Assembly (NCBI GenBank): GCA_946887045.1
Contig: CAMPKC010000004.1
Span: 87,868-151,867, forward strand
Source of the DNA: an uncultured Sphingobacteriaceae bacterium
GTDB taxonomy: Bacteria; Bacteroidota; Bacteroidia; Sphingobacteriales; Sphingobacteriaceae
Direction of reading: 5' to 3'
Length of the DNA: 64,000 nt
Shown: in pieces, positions 1 to 8,230 of the stretch
Position numbering within the stretch: position 1 is the first letter of the stretch
How the letters are laid out: every line of letters starts with the position of its first letter
Position numbers and translations under genes: made by a program
Notes under the pieces: model-generated
Told to the model about the DNA's origin: nothing
The model's database searches: none
Seen by the model: the letters and a program-made list of their open reading frames with translations, nothing else

Positions 1-120
1 GATTATAATGTTCAATCTCTGAATGACTAAACGGTTCTATGGTTCTTGTCTAAAACCATCATTAACCTTCTTTTAATCATCTGTACACCAAACCAAAACA
101 TCATTCATAAACAAAAAACT

Positions 121-206
121 GCCGGTATTACTAATATTAAAGGATTTTACATACCCGCTTCCGCATCTACTATTCGCCATTGTTGACTCAGACTACCTAC
201 CTGTTA
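121..206 (-). pseudogene. Relic of a ricin-lectin domain (third copy)
   Basis: Read on the minus strand, this stretch matches the C-terminal lectin repeat of the two proteins at 8231-9817 and 9978-11615. The run acatacccgcttcc (149-162) is shared exactly with both. The following bases encode the same Q-x-W repeat, but a single G is missing after position 162, which shifts the frame inside the GSGYVK motif. Homology stops near 203 on the N-terminal side and fades out near 121. No start codon or open frame is left. It is best read as a scrap of a third tandem copy that has decayed. Confidence 0.75.
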
Positions 207-370
207 AATAGTTAAACAAAAAGTCCCAGTTTTCTTAATGATGATATAGTTTTTTTATGTGGATATTCGATTGACAAATCTTAGCGAATTGGTGACCCTT
301 GAGAGGGGCCTCTTACTTCAAACGTAAATATGTAACAATTATCCTGCGTTTGAATAAGCAGTGTAGGAGG
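207..370. other. Short intergenic stretch, nothing recognised
   Basis: Between the lectin relic and the end of the response regulator gene no open frame, strong hairpin or known RNA is visible. Bases 1-120 likewise hold nothing recognisable. Confidence 0.4.
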
Positions 371-1156
371 TTATGAAAGTAGCCCATCATTGGCCCCCCC
401 CGGGCTACTAATGTACTTTGATGGTATAACCCCATACTCCTCTTTAAACGCCTTAACGAAATATTTACGGTTTCTAAACCCCACCTTATAACATACCTCA
501 GAAACGTTGAGTGTTTTCCTTTGTAGAAGCTGAGCTGCCTTTTTGATTCGGCAAGATTTAATAAAATCTAAGGGAGACTTGCCGGTTAAAGCTAAGATGC
601 GTGAATATAGAGTCGTTCTACTAACAAATAATATTTGACTCAATTCCTCAACCGAAAAGTTGTAATTTGATATATTATCTTCTACCGTTTTTAAAAGGTG
701 CTTCTTAAACTCTTCGTATTGGGATTCTGGCTCAGAATCAATTGGTGAAAAAGAAATATGTCTTTCGCAGGTATTTTTATAAACATCCTGCTGCAATAAC
801 AAGTTTCTTATTTTAAGAGCAAGTATTTGAGAGTTAACAGGCTTAGGGAGATAATCATTGGCTCCCATTCCCAATCCTAATAATTGTTGTTCTTCGCCAT
901 ATAATCCCGTTAATAGGATCACCGGTATATGCTTAGTTCTTATATCTGACTTAATTTTTTTGCATAATTCTACCCCATCAATTCCTGGCATACGCACATC
1001 ACTGACTACCAGGCTCGGATAAGCGGATAAGCACTTTTTCCAGCCTTCATACCCATCAGATGCCACAGAAACCTCGAACTCCTCTGACAAGTTATACTCC
1101 AGATATTCCCTCAGGTCATAATCGTCCTCAATAATCAGTACGGTTGCTTTTTGCAT
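371..1156 (-). CDS. Response regulator, REC plus AraC-type DNA-binding domain
   Basis: This 261-residue cytoplasmic regulator has a receiver domain (about 5-120) and an AraC/HTH_18 DNA-binding domain (about 155-252). The receiver keeps the acidic pair D11/D12, the phospho-acceptor D53 (VSDVRMP) and K105, so it should accept phosphate. No sensor or kinase part is present. It resembles the C-terminal third of a hybrid two-component carbohydrate sensor and is clearly paralogous to the C-terminal half of the next gene upstream: the linkers after both receivers share an LLxQQxVxK pattern. The two genes run in the same direction, 137 bp apart, and may be co-transcribed. The last residues are encoded across a run of eight G (394-401 on the plus strand as C). 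The phosphodonor and target genes are unknown; the neighbouring glycosidase genes are the obvious candidates. Confidence 0.85.
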   Translation of the reverse strand: MQKATVLIIEDDYDLREYLEYNLSEEFEVSVASDGYEGWKKCLSAYPSLVVSDVRMPGIDGVELCKKIKSDIRTKHIPVILLTGLYGEEQQLLGLGMGANDYLPKPVNSQILALKIRNLLLQQDVYKNTCERHISFSPIDSEPESQYEEFKKHLLKTVEDNISNYNFSVEELSQILFVSRTTLYSRILALTGKSPLDFIKSCRIKKAAQLLQRKTLNVSEVCYKVGFRNRKYFVKAFKEEYGVIPSKYISSPGGANDGLLS

Positions 1157-1293
1157 AATCTAGTATTTTTCTATGGCAGGTCCTTTAGGCCACATTTTGC
1201 TTAGATCGCTCGATTTTTTATATTATATAATATACAGAATTGCAGTGAATTATTACGCCAATACAGGGCAATAAAATTCAATCACACAATCGA

Positions 1294-3108
1294 TTATTGT
1301 TTATTCAAAGCTTTCTTCCCATTTTCAGATTGATACTCGGATGGAAGAATACCAAACTCTTCTTTAAATACTTTAGAAAAATAAGACAGGTTATTAAATC
1401 CTACTTCATAAGCAATAGTTGAAATATTAAGCTTACTTTTAAGAAGAAGTTGAGCAGCCTTTTTCAACCTGATTGAGCGTATTAACTCAACTGGGGTTTG
1501 CCCGGTTTCTGTAAATACTTTCTTGTACAGTGAAACCCTGCTCATCGCCACAAGATTACCCAGCGCCTCTACGGAAAAATTAGAGTTGGTGAGATTAGCC
1601 TCAATGAGATTTATGATTCGTTTCGCAAATTCTCCTTCTTCCGATTCCACCAGAGCCTCACTTATATTATTATTCGTCTGCCTTTGATGATTCTTCTTAA
1701 AAACCTGTTGTTGATGTAATAAATTATTGATTTTGCTTTGCAGAATTGGGAAATTAAAAGGTTTTGTGATATAGTCATTTGCTCCGCTGTTCAAACCAGA
1801 CAGCTGGGAAGATTCCTCTGTCATAGCGGTAAGCAAAATAACAGGTATATGATTGGTTCGGCTATCATTCTTTATTTTGTAGCACAGGTCAATCCCATTC
1901 ATTTCCGGCATATTAACATCGCTGATCACCAAGGCTGGGTGAGCAGTCAAAGTTCCATGCCATCCCTCTTTTCCATTATGGGCCTCTAAAACTGTATAGT
2001 TGCTCTCCATATTTTCCTTAAGATAAGAACACAGTTCCAGATTATCTTCAACCAGGAGAATCACTGGCTTTTTTCTATAACTTATGTCTTTTTCATACGG
2101 AGCGTCAATCGTTTGCTCTCCAATTGCGGCAGTAATACCTTCCTGTTTTGAAATTTCTAAGGTTATAATAAAACAACACCCCTGATCGGTTCCGGTTTCA
2201 ATCAACATATCCCAACCATGCATTTTGATGAATTCAGCGGTCATGGGAAGACATTGTCCAACTTCTGGATTACCGAATATCTCCTCAAAAACTTCCGGAT
2301 TAGACGCACTAAACTGTTGTTTTAGATTTTTGCCAGAGAAACTCTGACCCACGTTTCCTATTTTAACTTCTAATAAGGAAACAGGCCGGCGTTCATTTTT
2401 TTCTAAAATAGAAATAAGGACACTGATATTACCTCCATCAGAAGTAGAAATAAATGCGTCGTATAACAAATTAAAAATAATTTTTTTTAGTTTTTCCTCA
2501 TCAAACTTTATTATCAGCGATTTACATTCAGTTTCGAATAAAAGGGCTATTGTTCTTTGCAGTGCTATATCCTTAAACTCACTTACAGTTTCACCAATAA
2601 AACCTATAATATCGCCCTTTTTAGCATTTAACTTCAAATAGTCGGATTCAGGCTTTTTGAAACCAAGTATTTGTTTTACTAGCTCAAATGCCTGTTTAAC
2701 ATTTCCGTTTAAAACCGTCAACTGGTTTTTCTGCTCAGATTTGTCGTTATCTTTAATTAAAGCATCTAATGAAGTATTTAATACCGACAAATGGTTCTTC
2801 AACTCCATATGTATCCCATAAAAAATCTTTCTTTTAGTTTCTTCGACCTGCTGAGAAATTTTTAGTTCCTTTAGTTCGTGTCCCAGCGCAGCTATGGAGC
2901 TTTCATACATCTTATATTTTCTATTTCTTGACTGCCTCAACTTCCAAAGAACCAAAAGAGCCAATGGAAAAAACAAAAAACATAAAATATTATAAATGTC
3001 ACTTGCGGAAAGAGTAGACAGAGCTATAACGATTAGATTAAAATGACTTTGTGACCAAGAAGCACAAGGATCAAATAAATTTATATTAAAGAGTCTCATT
3101 ATGTCCAT
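1294..3108 (-). CDS. Hybrid regulator with a degenerate histidine-kinase core, REC and AraC domains
   Basis: This 604-residue protein has a membrane segment at about 38-56, a short coiled stretch, a kinase-like core (about 92-320), a receiver (about 347-465; phospho-acceptor D397, K449) and an AraC-type DNA-binding domain (about 495-595). It lacks the long periplasmic propeller of a true hybrid sensor. The kinase core looks dead. In the H-box (IHMELKNHL, 99-107) the phospho-acceptor position is M101. In the N-box the key Asn is D217 (LLYDAF). The G1 box reads GNVGQ instead of DxGxG, and the G2 box GxGL is GQCL. By contrast the receiver and DNA-binding parts are intact. It probably acts as a membrane-anchored regulator phosphorylated by another kinase, or independently of phosphate; this is inference. 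It is divergent from the complete hybrid sensor at 3964. A second ATG lies three codons inside. Confidence 0.85.
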   Translation of the reverse strand: MDIMRLFNINLFDPCASWSQSHFNLIVIALSTLSASDIYNILCFLFFPLALLVLWKLRQSRNRKYKMYESSIAALGHELKELKISQQVEETKRKIFYGIHMELKNHLSVLNTSLDALIKDNDKSEQKNQLTVLNGNVKQAFELVKQILGFKKPESDYLKLNAKKGDIIGFIGETVSEFKDIALQRTIALLFETECKSLIIKFDEEKLKKIIFNLLYDAFISTSDGGNISVLISILEKNERRPVSLLEVKIGNVGQSFSGKNLKQQFSASNPEVFEEIFGNPEVGQCLPMTAEFIKMHGWDMLIETGTDQGCCFIITLEISKQEGITAAIGEQTIDAPYEKDISYRKKPVILLVEDNLELCSYLKENMESNYTVLEAHNGKEGWHGTLTAHPALVISDVNMPEMNGIDLCYKIKNDSRTNHIPVILLTAMTEESSQLSGLNSGANDYITKPFNFPILQSKINNLLHQQQVFKKNHQRQTNNNISEALVESEEGEFAKRIINLIEANLTNSNFSVEALGNLVAMSRVSLYKKVFTETGQTPVELIRSIRLKKAAQLLLKSKLNISTIAYEVGFNNLSYFSKVFKEEFGILPSEYQSENGKKALNKQ

Positions 3109-3963
3109 CTGGCTTTATAAAATAAAAAGTATACCGATGCTCATAACTTTAATACATCCAAATTCAATTCCTAAGGCCATTGTTAAGCTGGCTTTCTTTG
3201 CAATTTCTTAATATTGAGTATACGTATGTCAAGATAAAGAGGTTTTCTCATTACCTGATGACTCTTTTGTATCTATTAATAACGTTAATGTAAAAAATAA
3301 TTAACAAGCTATTTATCAGTCATTTAAAAAGATAAAAACGGATATAAAGTATAATTATGATAACAATTAATGACTTTTATGATAATTATAAATTTCAATA
3401 GGGGATAGATTGTGATGCTAAGAGACAATCTTAAAAAAGATTTTTTCGCAACACATTAAAACTCCGGACGAAGTTCCCTCGAAAAACAATGGAGTGTAGG
3501 AGCTAATTCAAACAAAACACTTCATAAAATTAAAAATTACTTTTTCAATATAGCTTATTAAGTTATCTTTAATCTTTTAAGTATAGAGAATGTAACCCAA
3601 TTCACTATCGCTTTATTAAAGAGGCGATTCTCTTTAATATTAACCTAAGTTCGATTAATAAATTAAAAAAAATATAGATTTGGTCGTGCCCAAAGACGGT
3701 CAGGCTTGGGTTGCAATCTTTTCGCCCTGGGCCTTTTAAACCTGAACCTGTTCGAAGCGAGAAAGGATTTTCAAGTAATCCATCACGCAGTTCATGAAAA
3801 TTTGGCTAATATAATGCCTGCATGGTTTAATTACTTATTAACCGAACTCAGGCTTTTTAGTATGAAAGAATAGGGCATCTTAAGAAACAAGGTTCCAGCA
3901 ATCACCAAATTGTATAGTATAATCCGGAGAGGCGTTCCTGCATGTCGAATGTGTTAATAATAA
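3109..3963. other. 855-bp divergent intergenic region
   Basis: AT-rich DNA between the pseudokinase gene and the hybrid sensor gene. It must hold promoters for both, but no convincing TTTG/TAnnTTTG pair was found. Its right part (3680-3873) contains a decayed coding fragment listed separately. Nothing else recognisable. Confidence 0.5.
3680..3873 (+). pseudogene. Relic of a hybrid-sensor propeller repeat
   Basis: In one plus-strand frame the sequence reads KDGQAWVAIF, and after a shift of frame it reads GLLNLNLFEARKDFQVIHH before a stop at 3871-3873. Together these fit the Reg_prop beta-propeller repeat of hybrid sensors (D-x-x-G-x-x-W-V-G-T ... G-L-N-L-F ... F), the same repeat found about ten times in the intact gene just downstream. 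A frameshift and missing flanks mark it as a fragment. It may derive from a duplicated copy of the neighbouring sensor gene. Confidence 0.55.
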
Positions 3964-6900
3964 ATGAAGACGATTAAAAATATCCTTAGGCTTTTACTGG
4001 TATCCCAAGTGCTGACAGTTTCGGTGTACGGACAGCTTAACATGAAGTTCAAGTATCTAACAGCCGATCAGGGCCTTTCAAGTAACCGAATTACCTATAT
4101 ATTTAGAGACAGCCGGGACTTTTTGTGGGTAGGTACAGATTTGGGGCTTAACAAATATGATGGGTATAAGGTAACTCAATATGTGCATTATGACCTTAAA
4201 AAGGGAACAATAAGCAATAATAATCTGCTATCAATTATTGAAGACACAAAAAAAAACTTATGGGCCGGGACTTCCAATGGGCTAAACTTATATAACCGGC
4301 AATCAGATTCTTTCACGGTATTCAAAAATATTCCTGGCGACCCACGCAGCCTCAATAGTGATTTTATTCTTTCTATGTACGTGGATAAAAAAGGGAACCT
4401 ATGGATATTGACAGGCGGAAACTGTTTGAATTTATGGGTGCCGGAGAAACGAAATTTTATTCGTTATCCCTTCCAGGCGCTGGAGAGGAGATACTTTTCC
4501 TCAGCCCAAACAATTGCTGAAGACTCCAGAGGAAATATCTGGACTACCCCTTACGGCGATAGACTCTTTTGCATGGACCCGAAAGCCAAAAAGTTTAGTA
4601 CATATAGTTTAGGAATTAAGACCTCGGAAAAAACACTGAACAATATATATATAGATAAGCAAGACAAGATCTGGATAGGAACCAGGGGAGCCGGTTTGCA
4701 TTCTTTCGATGCTTTAACAAAAAAAACCGAACACTTCAATATAAAAGCTGATGGAACAGGTACTAATAAAAGTCTTATTCATTGGATTATTCCCGAAGAT
4801 GATAAACATCTCTTAATTGGGACAGATCAGGGAGGTCTGAATCGATTAAATTTAGAAACAAAAAGATTTGAATACATTGAATATAAAGAAGGTAATAATG
4901 AAGGTTTGAACAATAATGCCATCTGGACACTCTATAAAGATAAAGAAGGGGTTTTATGGGTAGGGACAGCAAATGGTGGTGTTAATTATTACAATTCCAA
5001 GGAGTACAAGTTTGATTTATACCGACGAGGTAACACCACTTCTAATCCGAGTTCTAATATTATTGGTGGCTTTTTGGAAGATTCAAGGGGTAAAATATGG
5101 ATTGCAACGGACGATAGTGGAATTAATATCTGGGATCCGAAAACAAGAAAGTTCTCATATCTGAGGCACAACCCTAAAAACCCCCACAGTTTAAGCGGCA
5201 ATATTGTAAGGAATTTTGAAGAAGACGGAGATGGTAATATATGGGCAGGGACTTGGGATGCCGGGTTAAATCGTTTCAATAGAAAGACAAACACGTTCGA
5301 CCGTTTTTATCCCGGTACAAATAATCCCTTCAGTATTTCCGGGCGAAACGTCTGGCATCTTAAAAGAGATCATAAAGGGTTAATATGGCTGGCCTTAACC
5401 TATGTAGGAATAGATGTTATCGACCCGAAAAAAGGCGTGGTGAAACGGTTTAAAAAGGATTTAATAAACTCTTATGGCCTGGGTTCTGACATTACTCACC
5501 TGTTGGTAGAAGACCGGCAAAACAATATGTGGGCCTGCACCGGGGACGGTTTGTACCGATATGATCCGGAAAATGACGGGTTTATAGCCTACAAGAATTT
5601 TCCGGATAATGACATCCGCTCGTTTTTGCAAGACAGCAAAGGCAACCTCTGGGTGGGGTCTGCAAATAAAGGAGTTTTTCTTTTTGATAAAAAAGGAAGA
5701 GTGCTTAAACACTTTGATGTAGGTAAAGGCTTAGCGAATAACCTGGTACATGCTATAGTTGAAGATAATGCCGGTAAGCTTTGGATTTCGACTAATTTAG
5801 GCCTTAGTCGTCTTGATCCTGAGAAAGGAACCCTCCGCAATTTTTTTATTGGCGACGGTTTGCAGGGGAACCAGTTTTTTATGCAGTCCTTTTTGAAAAC
5901 CAGGAATGGCGATATCTATTTTGGAGGCTTTAATGGATTTAATTCCTTCAGACCTGAAAATCTGAGAGATAATAATTTTAAAATACCGGTCTATATCACC
6001 GATTTTCAGGTGTTCAATAAATCGATTATACCGGGAGCCCCTGGTGCTCCGCTGAAATGGCAGATTAGCGAAACAAAGGAGATTAAACTTTCCTGGAAAC
6101 AATCTGTGTTCTCATTCAGCTTTGCTGCTGTTAATTATACGTTTACAGCTAAAAACCAGTATGCGTATAAATTAGAGGGTTTTGACAAAGAATGGAATTA
6201 TGTGGGTAACCAAAGGAGCGCCACTTATACCAATCTGGATCCCGGAGAGTATGTCTTTAAAGTAAAGGCTGCCAATAATGACGGTATCTGGAATGAAAAA
6301 GGTACTTCTGTAAAAATTATTATAAGCCCTCCGTTCTGGTTAACGCCACTGGCTTATTTCATATACATCGTATTAATTTCGATTATTCTTTATGCGATTT
6401 ACCGGGAAATAAGGTCAAGAGAGAGCCTAAAAAGCGAAATAATGTACCAAAAGCTAACAGCTGAAAAAATGACGGAGTTAAATCAAATGAAGCTCAACTT
6501 TTTCACCAATATTTCTCATGAATTGCGGACTCCCCTTTCCTTGATTATTGATCCTCTTAGAAAAATCACTGAAGAAGATGTTTCAATGGTACAGGTAAAG
6601 AAGCTCTCAAATCTTGCATTTAGAAATTCCTCTCGTTTGCTAAATCTTGTAAATCAGTTGCTTAATTTCAGACGATTTGAGGGAATGTTAAAACTAGAGC
6701 CGGTTGAGGTAAATTTCATAGAACTTATTCGTGAAATAAGCCTTGCATTTGCGGAAAAAGCCTCGGCAAGGCAAATAAACTTCTCCTGCAAGTTTCAATG
6801 CGAGTTCAATACAGTTTTCATAGATCAGGAAAAATTCAATAAAATTTTGACCAATCTGATTTCTAATGCATTTAAATTCACACCTAATGGAGGCAGTATA

Positions 6901-8073
6901 AAAGTAATAGCATCTACTTATATCCAAGATGGAGAAAGAATGCTGGAAGTTAGGGTCAAGGACACCGGACCTGGAATTCCCCCGGAGCTTAAAGAAAAAA
7001 TTTTCGCTATCTTTTTCCAGGTTGATAATACCCCCAGATTTGGCATGGAGTCGAGCGGAATAGGGCTGGCTTTAGCAAAAGAACTGGTTCAACTACATAA
7101 AGGCGAAATATTTGAACAGGGCAAATTTGGCGAAGGCGCAGATTTCATTGTACGACTTTCTGCAGGAAAAAAGGAAAAATTATTAGATGCAGCGAACTCG
7201 GAAAATAAATTTCCAGCCCACTTTCTAACTGAAATCCAGCAAAAGCATGCCGAAGAAACAATGATAGAAAGCATGGTAAAAACGGAGAAAGACGCTCCGA
7301 TCTTACTTGTGGTTGAGGACAATGATGATTTGAGGGCTTATATTGCGTCAACCCTTTCGGAAATGTATCAGGTTGAATTAGCAGCAAGCGGAAATGAGGG
7401 TTATGCTAAGGCCTTACAAGTAATCCCTGATTTGGTAATTAGTGATGTTATGATGGAGCAAGGTAACGGGCTTGAGCTTTGCAAAAAGCTAAAAGCAGAT
7501 GAAAAAACAAGCCATATCCCTGTTATTCTTTTAACAGCAAAACAAACAGACGAAAATAAAACTGAGGGATATAAGAAAGGAGCTGATGCATATATTTCAA
7601 AACCCTTTAATTCAGAGTTGCTCCAGGCATGCATAAAAAACATTCTGGATAACCGATCAATACTTCGAAGCAAGTTTGCAGGACAGATACAACCTGCCGG
7701 AGAGCAGGATAGCAATCCAATTTCTGATATTGATAAAGAATTTCTGCAAAGATCAGAAACAATAATACTAAACAATCTTTCAGATCCGGATTTCGATATA
7801 GAACGATTCGCTGAGCATTTAAAAATGAATCGCAGACAAGTATTACGCAAACTAAAAGCGCTAATAAACCAAACGCCTCAGGAATATGTAATCTCTGTGA
7901 AATTAAATAAAGCTGCAGAGCTTTTACTCCGAAAGGATAAAACAATTTCGGAAGTTGCTTATATAATCGGCTTCACAGAACCTGCAAATTTTACCCGTGC
8001 ATTTACCAAGATGTTTGGTATGTCTCCTAAAAAATATATTTCAGAAGAGGATAAGATTTTGAAAAAGCGCTAG
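3964..8073 (+). CDS. Hybrid two-component system sensor/regulator (HTCS)
   Basis: A one-protein signalling system of 1369 residues. Order: signal peptide (1-23), two seven-bladed Reg_prop propellers (about 28-700, repeats of the D-x-x-G-x-x-W-V-G-T type), a Y_Y_Y domain (about 725-785), a membrane helix (about 790-815), HisKA with H852 in SHELRTPL, HATPase with an intact N-box (NLISNAFKFT) and G1 box (DTGPGI), a receiver with D1161 (VISDVMMEQ), and an AraC DNA-binding domain (about 1265-1365). Known HTCS proteins bind oligosaccharides in the periplasm and switch on nearby polysaccharide-use genes. All catalytic residues are present, unlike the divergent neighbour. Likely targets are the glycosidase genes at 8.2-18.9 kb (inference). 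The ATG at 3964 is followed directly by the signal peptide, which supports this start. Confidence 0.95.
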   Translation: MKTIKNILRLLLVSQVLTVSVYGQLNMKFKYLTADQGLSSNRITYIFRDSRDFLWVGTDLGLNKYDGYKVTQYVHYDLKKGTISNNNLLSIIEDTKKNLWAGTSNGLNLYNRQSDSFTVFKNIPGDPRSLNSDFILSMYVDKKGNLWILTGGNCLNLWVPEKRNFIRYPFQALERRYFSSAQTIAEDSRGNIWTTPYGDRLFCMDPKAKKFSTYSLGIKTSEKTLNNIYIDKQDKIWIGTRGAGLHSFDALTKKTEHFNIKADGTGTNKSLIHWIIPEDDKHLLIGTDQGGLNRLNLETKRFEYIEYKEGNNEGLNNNAIWTLYKDKEGVLWVGTANGGVNYYNSKEYKFDLYRRGNTTSNPSSNIIGGFLEDSRGKIWIATDDSGINIWDPKTRKFSYLRHNPKNPHSLSGNIVRNFEEDGDGNIWAGTWDAGLNRFNRKTNTFDRFYPGTNNPFSISGRNVWHLKRDHKGLIWLALTYVGIDVIDPKKGVVKRFKKDLINSYGLGSDITHLLVEDRQNNMWACTGDGLYRYDPENDGFIAYKNFPDNDIRSFLQDSKGNLWVGSANKGVFLFDKKGRVLKHFDVGKGLANNLVHAIVEDNAGKLWISTNLGLSRLDPEKGTLRNFFIGDGLQGNQFFMQSFLKTRNGDIYFGGFNGFNSFRPENLRDNNFKIPVYITDFQVFNKSIIPGAPGAPLKWQISETKEIKLSWKQSVFSFSFAAVNYTFTAKNQYAYKLEGFDKEWNYVGNQRSATYTNLDPGEYVFKVKAANNDGIWNEKGTSVKIIISPPFWLTPLAYFIYIVLISIILYAIYREIRSRESLKSEIMYQKLTAEKMTELNQMKLNFFTNISHELRTPLSLIIDPLRKITEEDVSMVQVKKLSNLAFRNSSRLLNLVNQLLNFRRFEGMLKLEPVEVNFIELIREISLAFAEKASARQINFSCKFQCEFNTVFIDQEKFNKILTNLISNAFKFTPNGGSIKVIASTYIQDGERMLEVRVKDTGPGIPPELKEKIFAIFFQVDNTPRFGMESSGIGLALAKELVQLHKGEIFEQGKFGEGADFIVRLSAGKKEKLLDAANSENKFPAHFLTEIQQKHAEETMIESMVKTEKDAPILLVVEDNDDLRAYIASTLSEMYQVELAASGNEGYAKALQVIPDLVISDVMMEQGNGLELCKKLKADEKTSHIPVILLTAKQTDENKTEGYKKGADAYISKPFNSELLQACIKNILDNRSILRSKFAGQIQPAGEQDSNPISDIDKEFLQRSETIILNNLSDPDFDIERFAEHLKMNRRQVLRKLKALINQTPQEYVISVKLNKAAELLLRKDKTISEVAYIIGFTEPANFTRAFTKMFGMSPKKYISEEDKILKKR

Positions 8074-8158
8074 AACGAACTCCAGGCGCAAACGCATTAA
8101 AAATAAATTAAAAATGATAAGAGAAGGTCTGTCGGGTTTAGACTCGTTAGGCCTAAAA

Positions 8159-8188
8159 AGTCCTTACCGGTATTACCTGGCAAGGACT
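8159..8188. terminator. Hairpin terminator between convergent genes
   Basis: Arms agtcctt (8159-8165) and aaggact (8182-8188) pair perfectly and are extended inward by four more pairs after one mismatch; the loop is tattac. It lies between the ends of the hybrid sensor gene and the first lectin gene, so it could serve either strand. Confidence 0.6.
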
Positions 8189-8230
8189 ATATTTATTGAA
8201 TCCTCAACTTTATCGGACGACTCATCTGAT

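Noticed and set aside
7401..7850. 149-codon open frame antisense to the hybrid sensor gene
   Set aside because: Lies wholly within a well-supported coding region on the other strand; its translation is Ser/Cys-rich and unlike any family.
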